Shown here: piece by piece, positions 1 through 10,369 of the stretch
Position numbering within the stretch: position 1 is the first letter of the stretch
How the letters are laid out: each line of letters starts with the position of its first letter
NCBI GenBank assembly: GCA_933228675.1
Contig: OW121740.1
Span: 36,165,292-36,229,291 of the forward strand
DNA length: 64,000 nt
Direction: 5' to 3'
Origin: Stomorhina lunata
Taxonomy: Eukaryota; Arthropoda; Insecta; Diptera; Rhiniidae
Notes under the pieces: generated by a model
The model's database searches: none
Seen by the model: only the letters and a program-made list of their open reading frames with translations
What the model was told of the DNA's origin: nothing
Translations under genes and position numbers: made by a program

Positions 1-422
1 GTTTGCATATTAAAATTATTATTACAAGTTTGTTTGTTTATTTGGCTGGGCTGTTTGTCTCCACTCCCCCTATGTACTCGTAAGTGCTTTATGTATGACC
101 GAATAAGTTGTAGTACTTCTGTGGCTGAAACTTGTATAAAATGCATTTTACAAATAAATTTGTAACAACAAGAAAACACGAAGAAAAAATATAAAATTAA
201 AAAAGAAATGTTATATTGTCATCATGACATTAGAAATTATATCATCTTTGGAATTTGTAGACATTCAATTTCAATAAGATGACGTTTAAATTTTATCAAT
301 TTAAATTTTGAAATATGTGAAGTGTAACGATATTTTTTTATTGCAAGTGAGAGTAGATTTAAATTTACATTCTATTTAGTTTTGGTAATTTAAGGATAGT
401 TTTAGACATTATTCAATACTTA
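1..422. other. AT-rich intergenic DNA, no gene seen
   Basis: No convincing reading frame, RNA gene or terminal-repeat structure was found in this stretch. It ends at the TA dinucleotide that flanks the transposon starting at 425. Confidence 0.5.
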
Positions 423-424
423 TA

Positions 425-981
425 CAGGGTGGCCCAAAAGTCGCGAACGGATTTGAAAAATTAATAACTTCTCGAATTTAACTATTATTATTATTTTTCT
501 TTTAAGAACTTGTAAAATCAATCTGGGAGATTAATTATGAAAGGTTACCACGTTATCCAGCGAACCAAAATCATAGAACTTTATTTTGAACATCATCAAC
601 GATCAATAATTCAAACTCAACGAGCCTATCGTCGTCATTTTAATGTGCGGAATTCACCATCCGAAACAATGATTCGACGCTTAGTGACACGTTTTCAGGA
701 ACAAGGCTCAGTGAGGAATCTTCCACGAAGCGGAAGACCACATTCTGTTATTAGTAAAGCAAATATTCAACGCGTTCTGGAGAGTGTTGAGGAGAATCCT
801 GAAACATCAACTCGAAGGCGCTCTGCTGAGGTCGGCGGTTTTTACGCAAAATATTAAAGGGAATTTTACATCTTTTCACATACAAGGTGCAGTTAGTGCA
901 AGAACTAAAGCCATGAGATTCCCAAGAACGATTAATTTATACAGTTTGCTTTCCCCCCTTCGGCCTTTTTGGGCCACCCTG
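425..981 (+). mobile_element. Internally deleted Tc1/mariner-type element with TIRs
   Basis: The ends are inverted copies of CAGGGTGGCCCAAAA, each flanked by TA, the standard Tc1/mariner target duplication. At 557 bp it is about half the usual length of an autonomous copy. It keeps only the N-terminal part of a transposase gene, so it is an internally deleted, non-autonomous derivative. Confidence 0.8.
537..857 (+). pseudogene. Truncated transposase, DNA-binding N-terminus only
   Basis: This frame encodes 106 residues. The part up to about residue 98 looks like the helix-turn-helix DNA-binding half of insect mariner-type transposases: an IIELYFEHHQRS first helix, then PSETMIRRLVTRF, then the NLPRSGRPHS linker. 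It resembles the N-terminus of the transposase at 22335. After RRRSAEVG the frame runs into non-homologous sequence (GGFYAKY) and stops, so the whole DDE catalytic domain has been deleted. It can make no active transposase; at most it could encode a short DNA-binding fragment. The start codon at 537 is the natural family start. Confidence 0.75.
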
Positions 982-1138
982 TACATATCATTTTGAATGT
1001 ATATTCGTTTAAGTGTATTTTTCTTTTTTTTATTAAACGCTCCCTAAAATATGCAATGAAATATAATAAGAAGATTAAAATGTTAATTACACTTAACTCT
1101 TTTTTACACGTTGACACGTTCCTTAAAAAAGCGAGCAA

Positions 1139-1205
1139 ATAATATATCTTTGGCTTGGTATTAAAAGCGCCAATGTCAAAAAATATAGTTTTAAGAAAAT
1201 TTGAT
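1139..1205 (+). repeat. Fragment of the 254-bp MITE family found at 31186
   Basis: The stretch with TGGCTTGGTATTAAAAG followed by TTTTAAGAAAATTTGATAT matches the left half of the inverted-repeat element at 31186-31439 with scattered differences. Only one end is present, and it abuts the inverted RTE fragment. Confidence 0.6.
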
Positions 1206-1506
1206 ATAAAGTCCACGTATATTGCCCGAATTAAGTTCAGAATTTTCGTTAGCATGTTACGGTTTTCTACAATTCTCCATAGATAGCTCCTATTGACACT
1301 GTCGAAGGCCTTCATAAAGTCGATAAACGCTAGGTTAATGGGGGTGCGGAATTCATTACATTGCTCCAGTACTATTCTTATTGTGTTGATTAGATCAACA
1401 CAAGATCGATTCTCTCGGAACCCAATCTGGTTTTCGCGGAGTGTTTCTGAAACTGCGTCAGACGTTATATTCAAAATTACTCGACTTAGTATTTTTCTCG
1501 GTATCT
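1206..1506 (-). pseudogene. RTE-type LINE reverse transcriptase fragment, inverted part
   Basis: Read on the minus strand from about 1506 the frame gives IPRKILSRVILN, then QIGFRENRSCVDLINT, then LAFIDFMKAFDSVNRSYLW, then IYVDF. These are the ordered N-terminal palm and finger blocks of a non-LTR reverse transcriptase of the RTE type, including the first catalytic aspartate in FIDFMKAFD. The fragment stops before the GVRQGC block. The downstream YADD block lies next to it but on the opposite strand (1527-1680). This is what an L1-style 5' inversion (twin priming) produces. It is dead. The frame continuing left of 1206 is not RT-like and enters a MITE fragment. Confidence 0.8.
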
Positions 1507-1526
1507 AATGAACACCGTTTAAACAA

Positions 1527-1680
1527 CTCGAAGACTTGGAATACGCTGATGACGTATGTCTTCTAAGCCAAAGCTCAGGTCACCATAAAGAAAACACTAG
1601 CGCTATTACTGTTAAATCTTGGGCAGCTGGTCTGGAAATCAATATTTTCAAGACAAAGCTTATGCCTGGAGACTATGTAA
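1527..1680 (+). pseudogene. RTE-type LINE reverse transcriptase fragment, YADD part
   Basis: The plus-strand frame reads EDLEYADDVCLLS, then AAGLEINIFKTKLM. This is the second catalytic block (YADD) and the following block of an RTE-type reverse transcriptase. About 60 residues, including the GVRQGC block, are missing between this piece and the inverted piece to its left. After about 1680 the sequence changes to an INE-1-like repeat, so the rest of the LINE is gone. Confidence 0.8.
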
Positions 1681-2287
1681 ACCTTACAATCAAAGGTCGC
1701 AATTCTAAAGATAATTCAATGAAATTTGGCACAGATCATTTCTTTGATAATGGGACCATGGCTATTGAAATTCGTCAAAATCGGTCCATTATTTATGGTA
1801 CCTCCCATAGGTCACACTTCCCGGAATTGATATTTTGGCCACAAATATCAATATTTTTTATGAAATTTGAAACACATATTGCTTATGTAAACTAAAACCG
1901 CTGTGCCAAATTTCGTTGAAATCGGTCAACATTTGACCATAGCTCCTAAACAAATTCTTCTTTAAAAACGCACTAAATGAGACAAAAATCATTAAAACGC
2001 TCGTAAATCTGAAGATAATGAGAATTTTAAGTTTATTTTTTGCATACATAACAACTGTAATCAATTTGCCAAATTTCGAGATAATCGGTCCACATTTGAC
2101 CCTAGCTCTCATATAAATCCAAATGGCTGAAATAGCTTAAATGTATAAGTTTTGAGAATATGTTTGTATGATGGCAAAATTTAGCAAATATTTGTCTTTA
2201 TACAGGAAAAAGAGCATCTTTCCCCTTAGTGGTGAAGGGTATCGTATGGTCGGGCTCGACCGACTATAGCACTTTTTTACTTGTGTA
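1681..2287 (-). mobile_element. INE-1/DINE-1-like repeat, 3'-truncated
   Basis: On the minus strand this aligns almost base for base with 3867-4470: the ACAAGTAA start, the CGATACCCTTCACCAC box, then the TGGACCGAT-rich body. It lacks the far end carrying the GACGGACGGAC box. The 84-aa frame inside it is not a gene. Confidence 0.7.
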
Positions 2288-2624
2288 TTATATAAAGGTA
2301 AGGTAATTTCACAGCTTTAATGTTGACATCGATTTAGTTAAGGTACAGAACCTTGGTTTAAGTTTAGGAGATATCAAGGAAATCGAAAATTTTCTACAAA
2401 ATTCAGTGTCTTCGTTTTTCTTTGAACAAAAACTAAGTTGGCTCGGTTTTGCTCGATGCTCCCACCATAACCATGTGCAAGGTGAAATTCTCTTCTTTAG
2501 CTTGAGCGAAAAAAATTCACCGAAATTTACCGATCGTAGAACAAAGTTCAAAAATTTCTGAAAAAAGTCATATACATTTTTTACGCATAATTTAAGCAAA
2601 AAGTGTTGCAGTAGTTTAGACGTA
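2288..2624. other. Non-coding AT-rich DNA
   Basis: The only frame here (minus strand, 96 codons) has no recognisable family features and sits between repeats. Nothing else is supported. Confidence 0.4.
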
Positions 2625-2960
2625 ACTTTTAATCAAATTGAATTTAAGTGTATGTCCAAGGCATATATCCCTAGGAGTCGACGGATTTCAACCAAAATTA
2701 GTAGAGCTCTTTTTTGGGTCGACCAACAAATAGATGTGTACCGAATTTCATCAAATTCTGTTGAGAATTGCGGCTTATATTGTGAAGAAAATTAAGTGAA
2801 AAATGGGGTTCCAAAGCAGGTACCTCAAGGGGCCAAGGGTTCTCAACCAAAATTAATATAACTCTTTCTTGGATCAATTAATAGACGTGTGTTGAATTTC
2901 AACAAATTCTGTTCAGAATTGCGAATTGTACATTTAGAAAAACATTTTTTGAATTTTTCT
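2625..2960. repeat. Two diverged copies of a ~150-bp unit
   Basis: The block containing CAACCAAAATTAGTAGAGCTC and then GAATTTCATCAAATTCTGTT recurs about 150 bp later as CAACCAAAATTAATATAACTC and GAATTTCAACAAATTCTGTT. The wording resembles the bodies of the INE-1-like repeats nearby, so this is probably an old related element. Confidence 0.5.
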
Positions 2961-3449
2961 TATCTATACAAAACTGAACAATTATAATCATTGTAGCGTC
3001 ACTTCTTCTATTTTTTGTACTTCAATGTATGAAGAAATACCACTGTGCATAGCACAGCTACTTCCAGGGCATTTCCTGGGGTCCCGAACGTACGTTCTTA
3101 CTCTTTTGATGTATAAACGTGCAATTTTTCCATATGTTGTTTTAATTTTTATTACCATGAATTTTCGCATAAATATCTTAAAATTTCTTTAACAAAAAAA
3201 CTAAATACTTGTTATTATTTATGAATAACAACAAGAAATAACATAACATTTTTTGTTCTTTCAACAATTTTAAAAATTTGTATGTCCATTTACTAGTCCT
3301 CCGATATGAACCTCAGCAATAATATTTTACTTACACATAAAGAAACTTTCAAATTCATAAATTTTTCCAAGTCGAGGTAAAACCACGATACTAATCACCA
3401 TTAAAATGTGTGAAATATTGATGATTTGAGAATTATTTGAAAAATTCTT

Positions 3450-3770
3450 GGCCCGAATTACCGCATTCGATATCGATCGAAATCTTAGATATTTTCATAA
3501 CATTTGTATAGCATACTTTAAGGATAATCAAAATTATTTAAAAGATGCACAGTTTACTATATTTTTTTGTAGTTATTTGCTAAAAGATGAACAATAGTAA
3601 AAGAGTTTTAATTGAACTACATATATGTTTCTAAAAACGAATAAAAATGGATACCAAATTTCAATAAACTTTTTGCATCGAAGTAACTTTGAACATCCCT
3701 AAAGTATACTTCACAATATTTGCTTAAAAGTCTGAGTTTTCGATCGATATCGAATGCGGTAATTTGGCCC
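3450..3770. mobile_element. MITE with ~80-bp inverted ends (ATTACCGCATTCGATATCG)
   Basis: Both ends read GGCCnnATTACCGCATTCGATATCGATCG going inward, with similarity continuing for about 80 bp into an AAGTATACTTTA-like block. There is no coding capacity. A single isolated end of the same family lies at 58125-58205. Confidence 0.75.
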
Positions 3771-3866
3771 CTGGTTTTAAACTGGTAACAAATCGTATGT
3801 GTGTAATATTTATGTATACAAAGGACGATAACAAATAATTTCATTTGAATTCAAATTAATATAAAA

Positions 3867-4640
3867 ACAAGTAAGAAAGTGCTAGAGTCAACCCCGACCA
3901 TACGATACCCTTCACCACTAAGGTCAAAGGTGTTATTTTTCCTGTATAAAGACAAATATTTGCTAAATTTTGCCATCTTACAAACATTTTATTAAAACTT
4001 GTATATTTAAGCTGTTTCCGTCATTTGGACTTATATGAGAGCTAGGGTCAAATGTGGACCGATTATCTCGAAATTTGTCAAATTGATTACAGTTGTTACA
4101 AAAATAATGTATGCAAAAAATAAACTCAAAATTCTCATTATCTTTAGATTTACGAGCGTTTTAATGATTTTTTGTCTCATTTAGTGCGTTATGATAGAAG
4201 AGTTTGTATGGGAGCTACGATCAAATGTGGACCGATTTACACAGTGATTTAAGTTTACATAAGCAGTATACGTTTTAAATTTCATGAAAAAATATTTATT
4301 TTTGTGGCCAATATATCAATTCCGGGAAGTGGGTCCTATGGGAGGTACCATAAATAATAGACCGATTTTGACGAATTTCAACAGCCATGGTCCCATTATC
4401 AATAAAATGATCTGTGCCAAATTTCATCAAATTATCTTCAGAATTGCGACCTGTAGTTTGATTACAAGGTTTACATTGGGGTCCAGCCAGCCAGACGGAC
4501 GGACATCACTAAATCGACTCAGAAAGTGATTCTAAGCCTATTTGTATACTAAAAGATGGGTCTAAGACAAATATTTCTATGCGTTACATACATCAGCACA
4601 AACTTATAATACCCTTTCCACCTATGGTGGTGAAGGGTAT
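3867..4640 (+). mobile_element. INE-1/DINE-1-like repeat, apparently full length
   Basis: It starts ACAAGTAAGAAAGTGCTA, has a CGATACCCTTCACCAC box near the left end, a body rich in TGGACCGATT and AAATTTCATCA, and a GCCAGACGGACGGACATC box followed by ATCGACTCAG. It ends in a hairpin whose arms are ATACCCTTTCCACC and GGTGGTGAAGGGTAT. The subterminal box repeated in inverted form near a 3' hairpin, and the GACGGACGGACAT...TCGACTC block, recall Drosophila INE-1, a Helitron/Helentron-derived family. That assignment is from memory. Confidence 0.65.
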
Positions 4641-5650
4641 AACAAGTAAGAGTATTATATTCGGATGTGCCGAATCTTATATAACCACAATCAAATTGTG
4701 TTAAATTTAGAAACATATCCAAAAATTTAATATGTATTCTGTTGCTGTTGTAAAAGTAGCAGTCCTTGGTCAGAATCTTCCGATTTTTAGTCATTTCGGT
4801 ACGAAGAACCGACTGCCGAGGGAACGTATTCTTAGTTGGATTTGTTTAAAGCTTCTTTGTGCAGAATGAAGTGGCCATAACTGTCATAGTTTATAATTTG
4901 TAAGCGTTTAACTGGCTTTTATATCATTCCGGGAGTGATTTTTTTAATTAAAATAAGTTTATCAGGTACATATGTGATGGAAAATTATCGTTTTCAAATC
5001 GATCGATTTCAGATATATTTTTGAGATAATTTTCGGTTATTTTCCCAAAAAATTCAAACCAAATGAAAGATAAAATATCAGTCAAAAGGATTAAAGCCAA
5101 AATGTTCATTTTTTGGGGGAAATAACCGAAAATTAGCTAAAATATATGTCTGAAATCGATCGATTTGAAAACGAAAAATGTCCATCACATACCTGATTTT
5201 ACATACTGCCTGTCGAGAAAGGATTTAAATGGGAGCTTTAGTCAAATGTGGACCGATTCTGAAGTAATTTCACACACCGGCTGGCAAATATAAAAAACTG
5301 ATCTGTCCAAATTTTTAGCACATCAACTATAATTTGATATTTATTAATATTTAACTGGTATCAGAGGTTAGATTTATATGGTAGCATTAGTTGCAAAAGA
5401 TTTCTCGTTTGTCTGTCTGCTGTCGGCACGATAGGACCTGAACGAAAGGAGCTAGGCCACTGAAATTTGGTTAAAATATTCTTCATTTCTTGGTGTTGAA
5501 ATTGGGAGAAATCTATTCGCAGCATATCAAATTTCATCGAAATCGGTTCAAACTTAACCGTAGCTCCCATACAAAACACTCACGAAACAGCCTAAATTCC
5601 ACCTAAAATACACTTAAAAGCCAATAAATGATAACCTATAATAGCTAAAT
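4641..5650 (+). mobile_element. Second INE-1-like copy, head to tail, with nested MITE
   Basis: Immediately after the previous element ends, a new ACAAGTAAGAGTATTATATTC start appears. Blocks such as GGAGCTTTAGTCAAATGTGG and GGTTCAAACTTAACCGTAGC continue to about 5600. The copy is interrupted at 4961-5197 by an inverted-repeat element and is more degraded than its neighbour. Confidence 0.5.
4961..5197. mobile_element. MITE with ~75-bp inverted ends (ATCAGGTA...GTGATGGA)
   Basis: The left end ATCAGGTACATATGTGATGG and the right end CCATCACATACCTGAT are inverted copies. The pairing continues through CGTTTTCAAATCGATCGATT and TTTTCGGTTATTTCC, giving arms of roughly 75 bp around an AT-rich centre. 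It sits inside an older INE-1-like copy. Confidence 0.8.
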
Positions 5651-5653
5651 AGT

Positions 5654-5697
5654 GAACCGCCGTGGTATAGCAGGTTAGTCAATAGCCTAGCATAGCT
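5654..5697 (+). repeat. 5' head fragment of the tRNA-derived SINE
   Basis: This matches the first ~44 bp of the SINE at 21974, including the A-box-like TGGTATAGCAGG. The remainder of the SINE is missing. Confidence 0.6.
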
Positions 5698-5870
5698 CCC
5701 ACATAAAAAACTTACGGAAACACAAAACTACAGAAGATTTATGTCCGTCCCTCCGTCAGATAAAAGCGCTATAGCGGCTAAGAGAAAAGAGCTAGAGACA
5801 AAATTTGACAAAAGTATATCTCGTTTCTTGAAAAAGTTCTATATTGAAAATTTTGCACAAATAAGCTTAA

Positions 5871-7184
5871 TATCCCAGCAAAACTTTGGTAATGGCAAGT
5901 ACTCTGATAACTGGTTACCTTGTAACGACTACAACATACCATCCGAATAAATAATAATTTATTACAGAAGTACTTATTTGGAATTAAGATGGTAATTTAA
6001 ACTGAATGGCCCCGGTTCAAATCCCACCAAGGACAACAATTTTTTTAGTTTTTTTTTTTTTATTAAAAGAGTCTTTTTAAATGATTTTTGAATTTTTAGA
6101 ACTTAAATATTATCTTCTGTAAAAAAAATTTGTAAAACTAACTCACGTTAATGAAAAAATACCATCATGAGTTAATTTTGATTATGTAGGGGATGTTGAA
6201 TACCAAACACGATTCTAATTGGTCTTAACTTGGTAAGCCCAACTTATCTGGGTCATCCTTCATCTCAACTGTGGAAACACACCTCCTCATGGTATCACCC
6301 GGGGAGCTAGTTTAACACCCATTAATATTGTGAGTTAACATGTTCCGAGAGTTGTCCCATAAGATCGATAAAAATGGGTTAGGATTACGGGCTAGTAACC
6401 CTCTCTTGAAAAAAAGTACAATGAAGAGGATAAAATTAGAATTGAAATGTCCGACTACCTAATGTTAGAGGAGGATGTCCGAAACTTTGATAGAAAGACC
6501 AAGTAGAGGAACATTTTTCAAAGCTTTGCCTATAAAATTGGAGAATATTCGCACAAGATCGAAATCCATGGAATTCTAAAATATGCTCGGACTTTGACCT
6601 TAACAGGTTGTAACATTTAAGTAAGTAAGAGTCAATCTTATGTAAAAACTTATACAAAAAAGAAGATTTAAATTGTTTACATTTTAAAATAATTTTAAAA
6701 AAGTTTTAAAATAATTACAAAAAATCGTATAAAAATATTTTTCCAAAAATTACAACAAAGCAAAAAAAAAGCAGGGAAAAACAAAGTTATTTTCACATGA
6801 TTTTGGATCTAAAAATAAAAATTGTTTATATTAATTATAAGCTGCTAAGTTTTCAACATATGAAGTAGCTCAGTGGAAGAGTCTCTGCCTATCAGTCGGA
6901 GGGTCAGGGTTCGAGCCCCCATGGGATCATAAAAAAAAAAATTTTGTATTTCGTTTAAAAATATATGTTTTTAATAAAATAACAACAAAAAAGTTGTTGC
7001 TGTTGTTGTTGTTGCTTTCAAATTGCTTACCCAAGTCATTACTTTTCTGCAATTGGTAAGTACTTGCATCCAATGACATCCCCATGTTAATGTAATGACT
7101 TAAACAGCGAATGAGTAAGTAGTTCGTGTTCAATAGTTTAACTGTTTAACTCATTATTTGGTAATGAAAAGTTTTACTGGGATA
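5871..7184. mobile_element. Possible 1.3-kb element with TATCCCAGYAAAAC inverted ends
   Basis: TATCCCAGCAAAACTTT at the left and the inverse of TATCCCAGTAAAACTTT at the right face each other about 1.3 kb apart, with GTAATG motifs just inside both. The interior is AT-rich with no transposase. It contains two tRNA-like B-box stretches (5995-6020 and 6852-6922). No clear target duplication could be fixed. Confidence 0.45.
6852..6922 (+). other. tRNA-like relic (A- and B-box), probably pseudo-tRNA
   Basis: TAGCTCAGTGGA matches an RNA polymerase III A box and GGGTTCGAGCC a B box, at roughly tRNA spacing. The acceptor stem and two T-stem pairs do not form and the anticodon stem is weak. I read it as a tRNA-derived relic and not a working tRNA gene. 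Confidence 0.4.
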
Positions 7185-7318
7185 ATTACCAGCCAGTTAA
7201 ATTTTGTAACAATAAGTCACCATTTGACTATATATAGTTCGTATATATGTATGTATATAACAATCCCTTTTTATTTTTACAATCAAAAAGATTTGGAGCT
7301 ACATTCAGTTTTTGTAGA

Positions 7319-8430
7319 CTACACCATTTTCAATTGAAATTGAGAAATATTCAATTGAAATTGAGAATATTCAATTGAAATTGAGAAATTTTTAATTGAA
7401 ATTGAGAATTTTCAATTGAAAATGAGAAATTTTTAATTGAAATTGAGAATTTTCATTTGAAATTGAGAATTTTTAAAAATGAGAAATTTTCAATTAAATT
7501 GAGAAAACCTTAATTGAAAATGAGAAATATTCAATTGAAATTGAGAAATTTTCAAATGAAATTGAGAATTTTTAAATTGAAATTGAGAAAAGCCCAATTG
7601 AAATTGAGAAATTTTCAATTGAAATTGAGAATTTTTAAATTTAAATTGAGAATTTTTCAATTGAAATTGAGAAAAGCACAATTGAAAATGAGGTTTAATT
7701 TTTTAATTGAAATTGAGAAGTTTTCAATTGAAAATGGGAAATTTTCAATTGAAAATGAGAAATTTTCAATTGAAATTGAGAATTTTTCAATTGAAATTGA
7801 GAAAACCCCAAATGAAATTTCAATTTAGGTTTTCTCATTTTCAATTTTAAAATTCTCAATTTCAATTGAAAATTTCTCATTTTCAATTTTAAAATTCTCA
7901 TTTTCAATTGAAAATTTCTCATTTTCAATTGGAAATTTCTCATTTCAAATTGAAAATTTCTCATTTTCAATTGAAAATTTCTCAATTTCAATTAAAAAAT
8001 CAACCTCATTTCCAATTGGGCTTTTCTCAATTTCAATTGAAAAATTCTCAATTTAAATTTAAAAATTCTCAATTTCAATTGAATATTTCTCATTTTCAAT
8101 TGGGATTTTCTCAATTTCAATTTACAAATTCTCATTTTCAATTGAAAAATTCTCAATTTCAATTGAATATTTCTCAATTTCAATTGAAAATATCTTATTT
8201 TCAACTGAAAATTCTCAATTTCAATTGAATATTTCTCAATTTCAATTGAAAAGTCTCAATTTCAATTGAAAATTTCTCAATTTCAATTGAAAATTCTCAA
8301 TTCCAATTGAATATTTCTCAATTTCAATTGAAAATTCTCAATTTCAATTGAAAATTTCTCAATTCAGTTTCAATTTAAAATTTCTCAATTCAATTTGAAA
8401 ATTTCTCAATTACAATTGAAAATGGTGTAG
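7319..8430. mobile_element. Foldback-like element built of ~21-bp units
   Basis: The termini CTACACCATTTTCAATTG and its inverse AATTGAAAATGGTGTAG bracket 1.1 kb made almost wholly of degenerate units of the type TTTCAATTGAAATTGAGAAA. Units point one way up to about 7815 and the other way afterwards, so the whole is one giant imperfect inverted repeat, as in Drosophila FB (foldback) elements. Frames of about 60-110 codons inside are translations of the repeat and not genes. Confidence 0.75.
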
Positions 8431-8833
8431 TAACTATCGATGAGTTTGGCCTAACTTTATCTTGATAAAAGACAACACTTTTTCTATTGAACAAAGCTGG
8501 CCGCTAAAAACACACAATGGAATTGCTTGTCCATAGGGAAATAGTTAGTGGTAGGTGATTCTCACCAATCCAACCAAGCTCAGAACAAAACTGACCAGCC
8601 AGTATACGGCGGCTAATTCCCATTTAATCGCTATACGTTTTCGCTTGATATTGTAGTACCTTTTATTAAACTTATAGTTACAGGCTAAGGCAACCAAAAA
8701 GAAGTATGTGCACCAAATTTTCGGTCACTGTTTGGGCATTCTCGAAAAACCATCCAATACCACAATTCCATGATAAATCTTATACATATTATAATAAATA
8801 GCCTTAAAAACTAAAGACAGTAAAAAAAGATGA

Positions 8834-8943
8834 ACCCCCTAATTTAATAACGAAATATAAAATTATTAAAGGCATGTCGCAGGAATTTTGTATGTAAAAT
8901 TTGAATTATAAGTTTGTCATAACACTGTTATGAATTAGGGGTA
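8834..8943. mobile_element. Short MITE with ACCCCCTAATT / AATTAGGGGT ends
   Basis: ACCCCCTAATTTAATAACG at the left and ACACTGTTATGAATTAGGGGT at the right form an inverted pair 110 bp overall. The ends resemble those of the MITE at 49094-49211 in the takeout A gene. Confidence 0.6.
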
Positions 8944-9575
8944 GATTACAAAAGCCACTATATCATCTGCTAGACTATAAATGCTTTGACAAGCATATTT
9001 TGCAAAACTGTCATACAGCCCGAATTATGCGGTTAAATATAAGGAAATTTATTTAAATGCTTATACCCGTTATGATGCCATATTTAGTGCTAATATATAT
9101 ATTTAGAAATTTTTAGAAACTTAAATTATTGCACAATATAAGTGTGCTCCAATTATATATCCATCATTTTCTGTTAACCTTGATAGCATAGGGCCTTAAC
9201 CATCCTTTTATACCTGACTCTATTGCGAGATGTTGAGCATTCGTCATTGCAAGAATAACTTACTAGTTATCAGGTTCTAGCAGGTGCACCGACACGACGG
9301 CCTCCTTCCTGTGGATTAAAATGAAGCGTATGACAGGCAATGTTAGTATTTATCTTTCGAAGTGTGTGGCCTATCCATCACCATATCCGTTGACATACTT
9401 CTATAGAAGCTGAGATTTCATTTGTCGCGTTAAGTAGATCTTTATTTCTTATATCCATAGCTGTATATATTAAGATAAACTCAAACGAGTATGTGGAAAA
9501 CATTGAACCTATTCTGTTGGCATAGTGTATTTTTAAATAGGTATATTAAGAAAATGTTTCCCTGCATTACTAAAT
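8944..9575. other. No feature seen
   Basis: AT-rich sequence without a coding frame, long inverted repeat or similarity to the other repeats in the window. Confidence 0.4.
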
Positions 9576-9845
9576 ATATCGCTGGCTTAACATGCAAAGG
9601 CAATAAGTCCATATTTTAAAATTGTTCAGTAGAGACAAAAAACAATCAAACTTTTTTGTTTTTAAAAGTAAATTTTTCTAGGGACTTAGATCTTTGGCTT
9701 AACGCTACAAAACAACACAAAAAACGAGATACTGTAATTTTATCATTGTTATATATGTATTTTTACTTTTTGATAATTTCTACATCAAAATCTACATTTC
9801 AAGAAAAAGTGGACTTAGTGCCTTTGCATGTTAAGCCAGCGATAT
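9576..9845. mobile_element. 270-bp MITE with ATATCGCTGGCTTAACATGC ends
   Basis: ATATCGCTGGCTTAACATGC continuing into AAAGGCAATAAGTCCA at the left is mirrored by the inverse at the right end (TGGACTTAGTGCCTTTGCAT then GTTAAGCCAGCGATAT). Arms are about 38 bp with one mismatch. The 68-codon frame inside is incidental. Confidence 0.8.
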
Positions 9846-10276
9846 TTTGTAATAGGAATTAACAGTGAAAGAAGAATTGTAATAAAAATTTGAATATATC
9901 ACCAAAGTTAAGGAACAGCAGATCCACAAGAACAGCATTTAACATTCATTATTATATTTAAATATAAAATCATAAAAAAATTAAAAAAAAAACGAATCAT
10001 TTAAGAAAACTTCATCATTTTTGTATTCCACATAAAAAAGAATGAACAAAGTTCATTGATTCATTAAAAAAAAATACATTGGAATTAGAAGTTAATAATA
10101 GTACCACAATATTCCTTTTCAAATAATGTTGATATTCGTTAATCCTTAAAATCAATCATCATTCCATAACAAACAATTTATAAGGAGAGACGAATCCAGC
10201 GTTGCAACATCAAGGCAGAAGACACACAGTAAAAATTAGTTGGTACTTTCTTTTCTTTTCAGAACGAAAAAAAGTT
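9846..10276. other. Downstream flank of RpS27, no gene
   Basis: AT-rich with A and T runs. No reading frame or repeat family was recognised. Confidence 0.4.
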
Positions 10277-10282
10277 TTTATT
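10277..10282 (-). terminator. RpS27: Probable RpS27 polyadenylation signal (AATAAA)
   Basis: Minus-strand AATAAA lies about 90 bp beyond the RpS27 stop codon, followed by a T-rich stretch, the expected layout for a short ribosomal-protein 3' UTR. Confidence 0.6.
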
Positions 10283-10369
10283 GGGTTTTTTTCTTGTTGT
10301 TGTTATTAAAAAATTAAATTTGAAAAAAATTATGATGACAGGCAGCAAAAAAAAACTAAAACATCACAT

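Noticed and set aside
932..1474. 180-codon minus-strand frame as a single gene
   Set aside because: Its first part is an RTE reverse transcriptase fragment; the rest is MITE and unrelated sequence.
6852..6922. Functional tRNA gene
   Set aside because: A and B boxes are good but acceptor and T stems do not pair; treated as a relic.
7490..8228. Several 60-106-codon frames of QLKLRNFQ type (also 26326-27267)
   Set aside because: They are translations of the foldback-like short units in both strands and not proteins.
9656..9862. 68-codon plus-strand frame
   Set aside because: It lies almost wholly within the 9576-9845 MITE.
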